Assembly (NCBI GenBank): GCA_965222765.1
Contig: CBDCVG010000039.1
Coordinates: 1 to 64,000 of the forward strand
Length of the DNA stretch: 64,000 nucleotides
Direction of reading: 5' to 3'
Origin: Caldora sp965222765
GTDB taxonomy: Bacteria; Cyanobacteriota; Cyanobacteriia; Cyanobacteriales; Coleofasciculaceae
The position numbers and the translations under genes were made by a program. Positions 26,440 through 35,200 of the stretch are shown in pieces. Within the stretch, counting starts at the first letter, position 1, and every line of letters starts with the position of its first letter. The notes under the pieces are model-generated. The model saw only the letters and a list, made by a program, of their open reading frames with translations. It ran no database searches and was not told where the DNA came from.

Positions 26440-26627
26440 GTAGGTTGGATGAAGCCCAAAGCGGAACTCAACCTACAAGATCTGCGATCGCACTGCTTGC
26501 CAACCTAACTAAAATTTTGGGTTTTTCTGGACTTATTATGTAAAATTAACGCACGGTCAATTCCGGATTCCGGATTCCGGATTCCGGATTCCCAATTCCC
26601 AATTCCCAATTCCCAATTCCCAATTCT
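26440..26627. repeat. repeat cluster before the nSTAND gene
   Basis: 26440-26476 is a short GTAGGTTGG/CAACCTAC inverted element. 26493-26553 repeats the 3' end of the 159-aa gene (25598-25658) with few mismatches. 26560-26627 holds heptamers, first ATTCCGG four times, then ATTCCCA-type units five times. Confidence 0.75.
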
Positions 26628-26639
26628 GATTGAGTTGTC

Positions 26640-29600
26640 ATGATGGAAAGTCGCAGTGAAAGAATTGATTTTGGCAACCAGACGACTGTTAAAGGGGATG
26701 TTGTTGGCGGTAATAAATACAACATCAAATTTTATGCTTTAGCCTCGATCTCAGAGGATAAGAAAGTAGACTGGGGGAAGTATCGCCAGCAACGACAAGT
26801 TCGTGTTGAAGAACCTTATAAGTTTCTCAGTTATTACGAGACGATTGATGCTGATATCTTTTTTGGTCGAGAAGCTGTTTCCCAGCTATTGGTTCAAAAA
26901 ATCTCTAATTATAAGCTAGTCCTAATTCAGGGAAAGTCTTGGAGTGGCAAAACTTCCCTGATTAATGCGGGTATTATTCCCGAACTCTTTTAAAAAAGGC
27001 TACTTCACGATGGTATTCCGGGAGTATGGTTATCCCACGGAAACTCTGAAAACAGGTATAGAGAGTTTAGAGAATGTCAACATCGATCTCAGTGATAGTA
27101 ATACTCTTCTACAGTGCTTAGGAACTCTTCTACAGTGCTTAGGAACTACGACTAAGCAAACCGGACGACCTGTTGCTATTTTTTTCGACCAATTTGAGCG
27201 CTTCTTTGTCAATCTGCCAGAGAACAGACGTCAGCAATTTATCCAAGAATTTAGTGAGTGCTTCAAGAAATTTAACTCCCAGGAAATGAATATTTTCATT
27301 TCCATCCGAGAGGAATTTTATTTCGACACTTTACAAGAATTTTGGCAGGTTATCCCAGAATTTAATACCGTAACCTACTGTCATAAACTCAAACCTTTAA
27401 ATGAAGAGCAAGCAAGGGATGCTATTAAGAAACCTATTCATTCAATTGCAGCAAAAAATTACTTACCAACCAAATTTTATCGGTAATAATTTGATTCCTG
27501 ATCTATTAAAATATAGTGAAAGTAAATCAGAATCAAACGAGCACATAGAACCTGTACATCTTCAGATTGTTTGTAATCAGCTCTTTGAAACTGTGCGTAA
27601 TCGTTATGATGATAAATGGCTTGCAGGAGACACTATCATCATTACAGAAAATATTTATCAAGAGTTGGGTGGTGTAAAAGGGATTTTGCAGCATTATGTA
27701 GATTATATCCTCGCAGAGTACTATTCCCTAGAAGAGCAACAAGATAAAGTAAGGTCTGTTCTCCAGCAAATGGTTACTAGTGGGAGCAGGGTATTTAAAT
27801 CAGCAGCCGACATTGCCAAAAATCTTAACCTGTTAGAAGTAGATGTTGAGGCGATAATTCAGCAGCTGGATAGGCACTATTTAATTGAGACAATCCCTGA
27901 AGAAGAAGGACAAAAACGAAAATACTCTATTACTCATGACTATCTAGCTCAAAAAATTAACCAATGGTCTTCCCTAGAAGAGCAGGAACTCAAAGTTGTT
28001 ACAGAATTGTTTGAGCGCTGCTTAATTAATTGGAAGATCCACCAGAAAAACCTGATTCCACGCAGTCAATTTGGGTTTCTTAAAAAACGTAAAAAGGAGC
28101 TGCTGGAACAGTATCCAGAAGGGAAACAGCTATTTAAAAATAGTGGTCAGCGGTATTTCTGGTTGAATATACTGACAATTTCGCACATAATCTTGAGCTT
28201 AATGTTGGGGGCAGCCATGATACCTGCTTTGATTGGTTACAAAAAAGTAGTGACTGATCAGGTTCAGATTTCTCGACAGACTTCAGAAACTTTTTTTAAT
28301 GATGGTGATCTACAGTTAGAAGCATTAACTAGGGCATTAAATGCCGGGAGCATCTTACAAAATAATTTGCTGTTACGACTCTGGAAACCAGATCAGCAAC
28401 TGCAAAGTCAGATCAGAGGAACCTTGTGGAAGGCATTCTATCAGACTTCAGAGCAAAATCGCTTATGGCATGAGAATTCGGTCAATAGTGCCTCCTTCAG
28501 CCCAGATGGCAAGTGGATTGTCACTGCTTCATGGGATAAAACGCCAAAGCTGTGGAACCTTGAAGATAAAAAGCTGATACCTCTCAAAGGACATGAGGAT
28601 CAGGTCTACAGTGCCTCCTTTAGCCCAAATGGCAACTATATTGTCACTGCTTCACGGGATAAAACCGCAAGGCTGTGGAACCTTCAGGGTGAATTGAAGA
28701 AAACTCTTGAAGGACATGAGGATCAGGTCTACAGTGCCTCCTTTAGCCTGAATGGCAACTATATTGTCACCGCCTCAGCGGATCAAACCGCAAGGCTGTG
28801 GAACCTTCAGGGTGAATTGAAGAAAACTCTTGAAGGACATGAGGATCAGGTCTACAGTGCCTCCTTTAGCCTGAATGGCAACTATATTGTCACTGCTTCA
28901 CGGGATAAAACCGCAAGGCTGTGGAACCTTCAGGGTGAATTGAAGAAAACTCTTGAAGGACATAAGGATCAGGTCTACAGTGCCTCCTTTAGCCTGAATG
29001 GCAACTATATTGTCACCGCCTCAGCGGATCAAACCGCAAGGCTGTGGAACCTTCAGGGTGAATTGAAGAAAACTCTCGAAGGGACATGATGATTCAGTAA
29101 AAAGTGCCTCCTTCAGCCGAGATGGCAAGTTCATTGTCACCGCCTCAGCGGATCAAACGGCAAAGCTGTGGAACCTTCAAGGTAAAGAGCTGAAAACTCT
29201 CGAAGGGCATAAGAATTCAGTCAACAGTGCCTCCTTCAGCCGAGATAACAACTATATTGTCACCGCCTCATGGGATAAAACGGCAAGAGTGTGGAATCTA
29301 CAAGATGAATTGCTGGCTACTCTTGACGGGCATCAAAGTTCAGTCATCGGTGTCTCCTTCAGCCCGGATGGTAATTCCTTTACTATTGTCTCAGATGATA
29401 ATACGGCAAAGGTGTGGAACCTCCAGGGTGAAGAACTGGCTAGACTCGAAGGGCGTCAGGGTAAAGTCATCAGTACCCCCGATCATAACTTCATGGTCAC
29501 CACCTTAAGGGATAATGCGGTAAGAATGTGGAACCTCCAGGGTGAACTGCTGGCTACCCTTGAAGGTCATGATGGTTCAGTTAGGAGTGCCTCCTTCAGT

Positions 29601-30284
29601 CGGAAGAGCAAATCCCTTGTTACTATCTCGGATGATAAAGATAAAACGGCAAAGTTGTGGAACCTCCAAGGTAAGGAGTTGAACCTCCAAGGTAAGGAGT
29701 GGAAAACTCTTAAAGGAGGGCATAACAATCGGATCAACAGTGTCTCTTTCAGCCCCAATGGCAAGTTTATTGTCACCGCCTCAGCTGATCAAACCGCAAA
29801 GTTGTGGAATCTTCAAGGTGAACAGCTGGAAACTCTCAAGGGGCATAAGGATTCAGTTAACAGTGCCTCCTTTAGCTCCAACGGCAAGTTCATTGTCACC
29901 GCTTCACGGGATAAAACGGCAAAGTTGTGGAATCTCCAAGGTGAATTGCAGGAAACTCTCGATGGGCATCAGGAGTCTGTCAACAGTGCCTCCTTTAGCC
30001 CAGATGGCAAGTTCATTGTCACTGCCTCAGCAGATCAAACTGCAAAGTTATGGAATCTCCAGGGTGAAAAACTGGCAACTCTCAAAGGGCATGACAAGTG
30101 GGTCAACAGTGCCTCCTTCAGCCCAGATGGCAAGTGGATTATCACCACCTCAGCAGATCAAACGGCGAAGCTATGGAAGTTTCCGTCTTTGCCAGAATTA
30201 GCCGCAGAAGCCTGTACCACTATTAGTTATTACCTTAAGCAATATCCTAAAGTTGAAGATAGCGATCGCAATCTTTGCGACTAA
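26640..30284 (+). pseudogene. nSTAND1-type NTPase with TM segment and 14 WD40 repeats, three frameshifts
   Basis: The order is a GDVVGGNK-type N-terminal element, then DADIFFGREAVSQLL, Walker A GKSWSGKT at about residue 98, VAIFFDQFERFF (Walker B), a winged-helix part, a TM segment near 28155-28250, and 14 WD blades (28470-30185), enough for two seven-blade propellers. The frame breaks at 26988-26996 (T4/A6), 27453-27458 (A6) and 29081-29083 (G3). Each is cured by removing one base, giving 1213 residues. STAND proteins oligomerise on binding a trigger and activate an effector. The WD propellers would be the sensor, and the membrane segment could make this a membrane-acting version. Confidence 0.85.
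28595..29087 (+). repeat. four near-identical 123-bp WD40 units
   Basis: Units start at 28595, 28718, 28841 and 28964. Units 1 and 3 encode TASRDKTARLWN, and units 2 and 4 TASADQTARLWN. This fits duplication of a 246-bp dimer, with about five base changes between the dimers. The other ten blades of the gene are more diverged. Confidence 0.92.
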
Positions 30285-30383
30285 TGAGCCCCCTGAAACA
30301 AGAAGAATTGTTTTTTGTGCTTTTCGTCAGGACAAGATTCTTTTCCCGACATTCCCCCTCCTCTTCTCTCAAAGTGTCCCGCC

Positions 30384-31091
30384 TTAAATTTGTAGCCGTG
30401 AGCGCAAGTTTGGGGGTAGATAGTTACGGAACACGTAAAGGATGACTGACAAAATTTGCATGAATAAAAACCAAGAAAAGACAGTAAAAAAGGTTAGTAG
30501 ACAAGGATTACATGACAATGATACTGGAAACATGAAGGGTGGTACTTCCTTTTCTTTGAATTTAGTCCATAACGAATCCCTAAGATTGTAATCGGGAGCA
30601 ATAGTTTTTCTATAGCGACGGTATTCGTCACGGTTAGGCCAGGGAAAATCATCGAAGATTGCATACACCTTACCCTTTTGCATCCTTATAGGGATATAAA
30701 ATCTGTCTGATTTATAATTCCTAAGGTTGGTTATAAATTTTCTAGTTCCTAGTTTTAGAGAAATCACACCTGTTGCGCAAGAACCTTCCTTATAATTATT
30801 CCAGAAGGTAGGAACTGTTTTACTTTGATTTGCGGCATTCGGGTCAAAATTTTCATTAAAACTACCTTCCACAAAATTAACATCAAAGACTCTGCCATTT
30901 ACTTGCAAATTTTCTATACCTACGACCGGCTTCCTCCAATTTCCTTCTTCGTGGATAACAGAGGCTTTAGGTTGAAAAACAAATGCAATTAACAAACCGA
31001 TGTATGCGATGAATAAACCGATCGTCACAATACAAATTAAATAACCTAGTAAATTTTTAAAGATGCTGCAAACATTATTCATTTTCACCAA
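30384..31091 (-). CDS. hypothetical two-TM membrane protein
   Basis: 235 residues with two hydrophobic segments: LLGYLICIVTIGLFIAYIGL near the N-terminus and LLTFFTVFSWFLFMQILSVI near the C-terminus. The 130 residues between them would lie outside the membrane and include a single-Cys motif (GSCATGVISLKLG). No family is recognised. The alternative ATG at 31082 is equally plausible. It is convergent with the nSTAND gene and sits inside the segment bounded by the duplicated blocks, so it may belong to the same conflict island. Confidence 0.6.
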   Translation of the reverse strand: MVKMNNVCSIFKNLLGYLICIVTIGLFIAYIGLLIAFVFQPKASVIHEEGNWRKPVVGIENLQVNGRVFDVNFVEGSFNENFDPNAANQSKTVPTFWNNYKEGSCATGVISLKLGTRKFITNLRNYKSDRFYIPIRMQKGKVYAIFDDFPWPNRDEYRRYRKTIAPDYNLRDSLWTKFKEKEVPPFMFPVSLSCNPCLLTFFTVFSWFLFMQILSVILYVFRNYLPPNLRSRLQI

Positions 31092-31279
31092 CAGTTACTT
31101 GTGTCATTCTGTTTACTCCTGTGCTTGGGTAGATAGCTAATAAATAGTATTCGCTAAAAGTGACTCTTATCCAAATAAACTCAATAGAAGACTTTTGCTC
31201 CACTTGTTCATAACTCTACTTTATTCGAGCCACAGTTTCAAAGTGTTAGTATGGTTAAAAAAAATTAACAACTTTGGCA

Positions 31280-31888
31280 GCTGCTCAAGATGCTATTGAG
31301 CGACTAACACAAGTAAGAATGCGGCTCAATCAACAGTTTCGCTCTTCCCTGGAAAAGCGAGTTCAGGAAATATTTACTTCTATTTCCTTTACTCCCTACA
31401 TCCCTAAGTTGACTGAAACCTACGAGCTGAAATTGACAGAAAATACAGCAGCCCAAGAAACCTTAGTTGCTGCTTCCACTGGGGAAAATCAGATTCTCAG
31501 TCTCTCCTTTATTGGTGGCATTATTGATAGAGTCAGGGAATGGATTCAGGAGAATGCCTTGATGGGACTCGATAGTAGCACCTTCCCCATTGTTATGGAT
31601 TCTCCCTTTGGCATTTTGGATGAAATCTACCGCAGGCAAATTGCCAAAGTGCTCCCCACTTTAGCAAATCAACTAGTAGTTTTAGTAACTAAGACCCAGT
31701 GGCGAGGAGAAGTACAAGAGGAGATGGCCAAACATATTGGTAGGGAATATGTGCTGACTTATCATTCTCCTAAGCCTGAATGTGAGGAAGATACGATTGA
31801 GTTAGGGGGAGTATATTACCCTTTAGTCAAGCAAAGTACTAACCAGTTTGAATATACTGAGATTGTAGAGGTGGAATATGATTTCTAG
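31280..31888 (+). pseudogene. 3' fragment of the DndD-like ATPase (duplicate)
   Basis: This encodes only the last 202 residues of the ATPase, from AAAQDAIERLTQ to the same C-terminus, with no ATG (a TTG at 31274 is the only nearby start). It has the signature and Walker B regions but no Walker A, so it cannot be an ATPase by itself. The D-loop Ser of FGSLDE is Ile here. It could act as a dominant partner if expressed, but is most simply a relic of the rearrangement. Confidence 0.9.
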
Positions 31889-31925
31889 TTTAGAATAGTA
31901 CCGTGGCACAGATAAAATGGTCTAT

Positions 31926-31947
31926 GTGGAACTGGCATCTTGCCAGT
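31926..31947. repeat. palindromic repeat GTGGAACTGGCATCTTGCCAGT, copy 1
   Basis: ACTGGCA pairs with TGCCAGT around TCT. Identical 22-mers occur at 36828-36849 and, inverted, at 53419-53440, all intergenic, which makes this a dispersed palindromic repeat. Confidence 0.85.
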
Positions 31948-31985
31948 AATCAGTAGGTGAGGTAGCGATCGCATTTTTCTTTACC

Positions 31986-32021
31986 CAAGATTACAGCATT
32001 ACGGATATTAGAAGAAATAAC
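31986..32021 (+). repeat. 36-bp direct repeat flanking the second vapBC copy
   Basis: A 36-mer starting CAAGATTACAGCATTACGG is found exactly at 31986-32021 and 32755-32790, on either side of duplication block 2. These repeats could mediate excision or amplification of the cassette. Confidence 0.85.
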
Positions 32022-32057
32022 CACAGAGGCACAAAGGGCACTCCAGAGAATTTATTT

Positions 32058-32321
32058 ATGAGTCCAACTTTACAGCGAATGATGAGCGAATTGAAACAGC
32101 TAACCTTGGAAGAGCAGTGGAAACTGCTGGGGTACTTAATGAATCAACTTCAGGCTAAGTTTCCTTTGGTCACGGAGCTACAGTCAGAGGTTCAACTTTC
32201 CGTTGGCTCGGTGGATATTGATGCACTGCTAGCAGAAACGAGTGGAAGCTGGGGAAATCTTAGTATTGAGGAAATAGATACTGAGCTTATACAACAACGG
32301 CAGATCGATTGGGGAGAGTAG
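32058..32321 (+). CDS. VapBC-type antitoxin, second copy
   Basis: 87 residues, differing from the antitoxin at 25738 at only two positions (Asn to Lys near residue 34, Arg to Gln near residue 79). It is intact and overlaps the following toxin fragment. Retention of two intact antitoxin copies beside two broken toxins would fit selection for neutralising a related toxin elsewhere. Confidence 0.75.
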   Translation: MSPTLQRMMSELKQLTLEEQWKLLGYLMNQLQAKFPLVTELQSEVQLSVGSVDIDALLAETSGSWGNLSIEEIDTELIQQRQIDWGE

Positions 32322-32714
32322 CAATTGGTTTTGTGGAACTGCTTTTTGATACCAACATTCTCATCTATCATCTCAATGGTCGGCTCAATGAAACCGGAAC
32401 AGCTCTTTTAAGGCAAGGACTGTCGGGGCAGGGTGCTTATTCTATCATTTCGAGGATTGAGGTGTTGGGTTTCGATCAATCTGAGGCTGCTGATATTCAA
32501 GCTAAACGAATTCTTTCGCTTGTTAATCGAGTTGCCCCTTACTTCTGAAATTGCGGAAGGCACAATCATACTTCGTAAGCGTTTCAGGATTAAAGTTCCT
32601 GATGCTATTATTGCTGCTACTGCTCTGGAGTACTCGCTACAGCTGGTCACTCGTAATCAAGATGACTTTGCTAAGATTGAGCATTTAAGATTGATTGATC
32701 CTTTTGAGAGTTAG
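32309..32714 (+). pseudogene. VapC-like PIN toxin, second copy, same frameshift
   Basis: A near-identical duplicate of the toxin at 25989-26394, with the same frame switch near 32495-32510 and the same premature stop (RVAPYF). Differences such as Cys to Arg (LRKRFRIK) show that the copies have diverged slightly since duplication. Confidence 0.8.
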
Positions 32715-32806
32715 GGTTCAACTTATGGTCAGGGCATTAGCCCGCTGGAGCCTCCAAGATTACAGCATTACGGATATTAGAAGAAATAACTCACCAGCGA
32801 CAAAAG

Positions 32807-32921
32807 TAGGACTTACGCACTCAGCTATCATACTCAACGTAAGAAAAGCATTCTCTTGCGGCTGGGAGATCCTTCGCTATCGCTCAGGATGACAGAATTG
32901 CGTTACCGTGCGTAAGTCCTA
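32807..32921. mobile_element. 115-bp MITE-like element, AGGACTTACGCA family
   Basis: Perfect 14-bp inverted ends TAGGACTTACGCAC (32807-32820) and its complement (32908-32921). The interior segment GAGATCCTTCGCTATCGCTC is shared with the copy at 51668-51781. The rest of the 32741-33050 gap contains the 36-bp direct repeat and short CCTGCCTTCTGCC-like text, with no gene seen. Confidence 0.85.
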
Positions 32922-33050
32922 AAAAGGTCAAAAAGCTTACGGTACAAGCTTTCTTCCCTTAGAGCCTCCTGCCTTCTGCCTTCAAAGCACTAGTTTTCTG
33001 GAAATTCGTTATCGCTGGTTGGTTATTGGAATTGATGCCGTGAGTTCTGA

Positions 33051-34046
33051 TTACACCTTCTTTAGCCAACTGAACATAGCTCGTAAATCCTTACCAACTT
33101 CTTCAATTGAATGCTCTGCTTCCTGACGCCGCATCGAAGTGAATCCGGGTTTGCCTGCTTGATTTTCTAACACAAATTCCCGAGCAAATTGACCAGATTG
33201 AATTTCACTCAGAATTTTACGCATCTCAGCGCGAGTTTCGTCGGTGACAATCCGAGGACCACGGGTATAATCTCCATATTCAGCAGTATTGGAGATACTA
33301 TCTCGCATTTTTGCTAAACCACCTTCTACCACCAAATCAACAATGAGTTTGACTTCATGGAGACATTCAAAATAAGCCAACTCCGGCTGATACCCAGCAG
33401 CTACTAGGGTTTCAAACCCAGACTTAATTAAAGCACTCAAGCCACCACACAAGACAACTTGCTCACCAAATAAATCAGTTTCCGTTTCTTCCCGGAAGCT
33501 AGTTTCCAGAATGCCAGCGCGAGTACCACCAATCCCTTTAGCATAAGCCATGGCGCGATCGCGAGCTTGACCTGTGGCATCTTGATATACGGCAAATAGA
33601 CAGGGAACCCCTTCTCCTTGTTCATAAGTCCGCCGCACCAAATGTCCTGGTCCTTTGGGTGCAACCATTACCACATCCACATTAGCAGGAGGGACAACTT
33701 GTCCAAAGTGGATATTAAAGCCGTGAGCAAAAGAAAGGACTTTTCCCTCAGTCAAATTTGGCTCAATTTCTTCTTTATATACCGTTTTTTGCACCTCATC
33801 CGGCAGCAAAATCATGATCCAATCAGCGGCTTTGGCTGCCTCAGCAACGGAGTGAACTGTTAAACCAGCTGCCTCGGCTTTCCCCCAGGATTTACTACCC
33901 GGATATAGCCCGACAATAACCTTCATACCACTATCTTGAAGATTGAGAGCATGGGCATGACCTTGAGAACCGTAACCGATAATGGCAATTGTCTTACCGG
34001 CGAGTAGGTCTAAGTTGGCATCTGTGTCGTAGTACATCCGGGCCAT
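33051..34046 (-). CDS. ilvC: ketol-acid reductoisomerase
   Basis: Second common step of valine, leucine and isoleucine synthesis: converts acetolactate or acetohydroxybutyrate to the dihydroxy acid with NADPH and Mg2+. 331 residues of class I (short) type. The Rossmann motif is IGYGSQGHAHALNLQDSG, with PKGPGHLVRRTY and the metal-binding region FGEQVVLCGG (catalytic acidic residues ETDLFGE). EYGDYTRGPR and GFTSMRRQEAEHSIEEVG follow. I start at ATG 34046 (MARMYYD) because AAGGAGA lies about 8 bases upstream. A longer frame starting 7 codons earlier lacks such a site. Confidence 0.97.
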   Translation of the reverse strand: MARMYYDTDANLDLLAGKTIAIIGYGSQGHAHALNLQDSGMKVIVGLYPGSKSWGKAEAAGLTVHSVAEAAKAADWIMILLPDEVQKTVYKEEIEPNLTEGKVLSFAHGFNIHFGQVVPPANVDVVMVAPKGPGHLVRRTYEQGEGVPCLFAVYQDATGQARDRAMAYAKGIGGTRAGILETSFREETETDLFGEQVVLCGGLSALIKSGFETLVAAGYQPELAYFECLHEVKLIVDLVVEGGLAKMRDSISNTAEYGDYTRGPRIVTDETRAEMRKILSEIQSGQFAREFVLENQAGKPGFTSMRRQEAEHSIEEVGKDLRAMFSWLKKV

Positions 34047-34117
34047 AGGAGTTTCTCCTTGCTTCAAGGGTTTGATTTACTGCAACTGATGATTCTACCG
34101 CAAAAGGGTAAGGAGTT

Positions 34118-34243
34118 GAGATGAGGTGTTAGGTATTAGGTGTTAGGTGTTAGGTTTATATAGGCAAATGTTCTTGAGCTCAAGGGGTGACAAGGAAGCT
34201 GTAAAGTACAGAGAATAATGCTTTGAGCTCAAGGGGTGACAAG
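34118..34243. repeat. heptamer tract and 21-bp direct repeats upstream of ilvC
   Basis: 34118-34155 contains GTTAGGT-type heptamers. TTGAGCTCAAGGGGTGACAAG then occurs exactly at 34174-34194 and 34223-34243, 49 bp apart. Each contains the palindrome TTGAGCTCAA and could be a protein-binding site, as it lies in the ilvC upstream region. Confidence 0.7.
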
Positions 34244-34334
34244 AAAACTAAAGGCTTGATTCATCAAGCTTTTTACCCTGTTGCTCTCCCCAAAGATACA
34301 AACAACCAACAACCAATAACCAACGACAAAATTG

Positions 34335-35036
34335 TTAAATTGGTAGGCGTTCAATATCTTGGTTAGAGCCAATCACAACCATCACCAAACCCTTGTGCAG
34401 GCGTTTAGTGGGGTCAGGGTTAATCTCAAAATTATCATTTCGACCAATAGCTAGCAAATTTAAGCCATAGCGCTGCCGCAGCTCCAGCTCCATAATTGTA
34501 TTCCCATCAAATTCTTCTGGCACCAAGATTTCCACAATGCTGTGGTTGGGATCAAGGTCAAATTGTTCTAAGATTGAGGGCTTAGTAAGCGATCGCGCCA
34601 AGGCACAACCGGCTTCATATTCCGGAAAAACCACATGATCGGCTCCTACTCTGCGCAATAGCTTACCGTGGACTTCAGAGGAAGATTTGGCAACTACATG
34701 AGGGACACCTGCCTCTTTGAGGTTCAACGTGGTAATAATACTTTCTTCTAAATAGTTACCAATAGCAACAATTACCGTATCTAACTCAAAAATCCCTGCC
34801 TCTTTCAGAGCTGAGGGTTCAGTTGAGTCTAGTTGCATTGCATGAGAAACCATATGCTGACTCAACACTTGATCAACCAGTTTTTCATTAATGTCTGTTC
34901 CTAAAACTTCGTAGCCTAGGCGTTGCAATGAGGAACAAACAGCTCTACCAAAGCGCCCTAAGCCAATTACTGCAAACTGTTGACGTTCTCGGCGTAGATT
35001 ATGAAAGAACCGGAAAGATGACCAATTTACATTCAC
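34335..35036 (-). CDS. ktrA: KtrA/TrkA-type RCK subunit of a K+ transporter
   Basis: 233-residue cytoplasmic regulatory subunit of a Ktr K+ uptake system. The N-terminal RCK/Rossmann domain binds nucleotide (AVIGLGRFGRAV, then GTDINEKLVDQV and DTVIVAIGNYLEESI). The C-terminal TrkA_C domain (SIVEILVPEEFDGNTIMELELRQRYGLNLLAIGR) completes it. The octameric ring gates the KtrB pore. The membrane partner, KtrB, is at 44955-46289 on the same strand, about 10 kb upstream, with TnpB and an NRPS cluster in between. The insertion interpretation is discussed in the findings. Confidence 0.93.
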   Translation of the reverse strand: MNVNWSSFRFFHNLRRERQQFAVIGLGRFGRAVCSSLQRLGYEVLGTDINEKLVDQVLSQHMVSHAMQLDSTEPSALKEAGIFELDTVIVAIGNYLEESIITTLNLKEAGVPHVVAKSSSEVHGKLLRRVGADHVVFPEYEAGCALARSLTKPSILEQFDLDPNHSIVEILVPEEFDGNTIMELELRQRYGLNLLAIGRNDNFEINPDPTKRLHKGLVMVVIGSNQDIERLPI

Positions 35037-35043
35037 ACCTTTT

Positions 35044-35200
35044 TTCCTCGCTCGATTGATACATTGACATCCTCCCTCCGCTAACCTCTAACGAGGTATA
35101 GCGGGTGATTCCCAAGAGTTCTTGGTTCGCAGTTCATCGAGCCGACTTAGAACCAGAGCGTCTCCGTTCTTGAGCCAGAGGTCAGTTTCTCCCTGCGCTT
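35044..35200 (-). ncRNA. candidate omega-RNA (guide scaffold) of TnpB
   Basis: TnpB proteins use an RNA made from the 3' end of their gene and the adjacent transposon right end. Here a bulged hairpin at 35079-35104 (CCGCTA and ACCTC arms against GAGGT and TAGCGG) covers the tnpB stop codon. The guide would be the DNA just past the element end, about 35040-35070 or beyond. The exact right end is not visible, so the extent is approximate. Confidence 0.35.

Noticed and set aside
31274..31888. Intact second DndD-like protein
   Set aside because: It lacks the first 485 residues including Walker A and has no ATG, so it is a 3' fragment.
32695..32892. 65-codon plus-strand frame after the second VapC
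   Set aside because: It spans the 36-bp direct repeat and a MITE and has no start signal.
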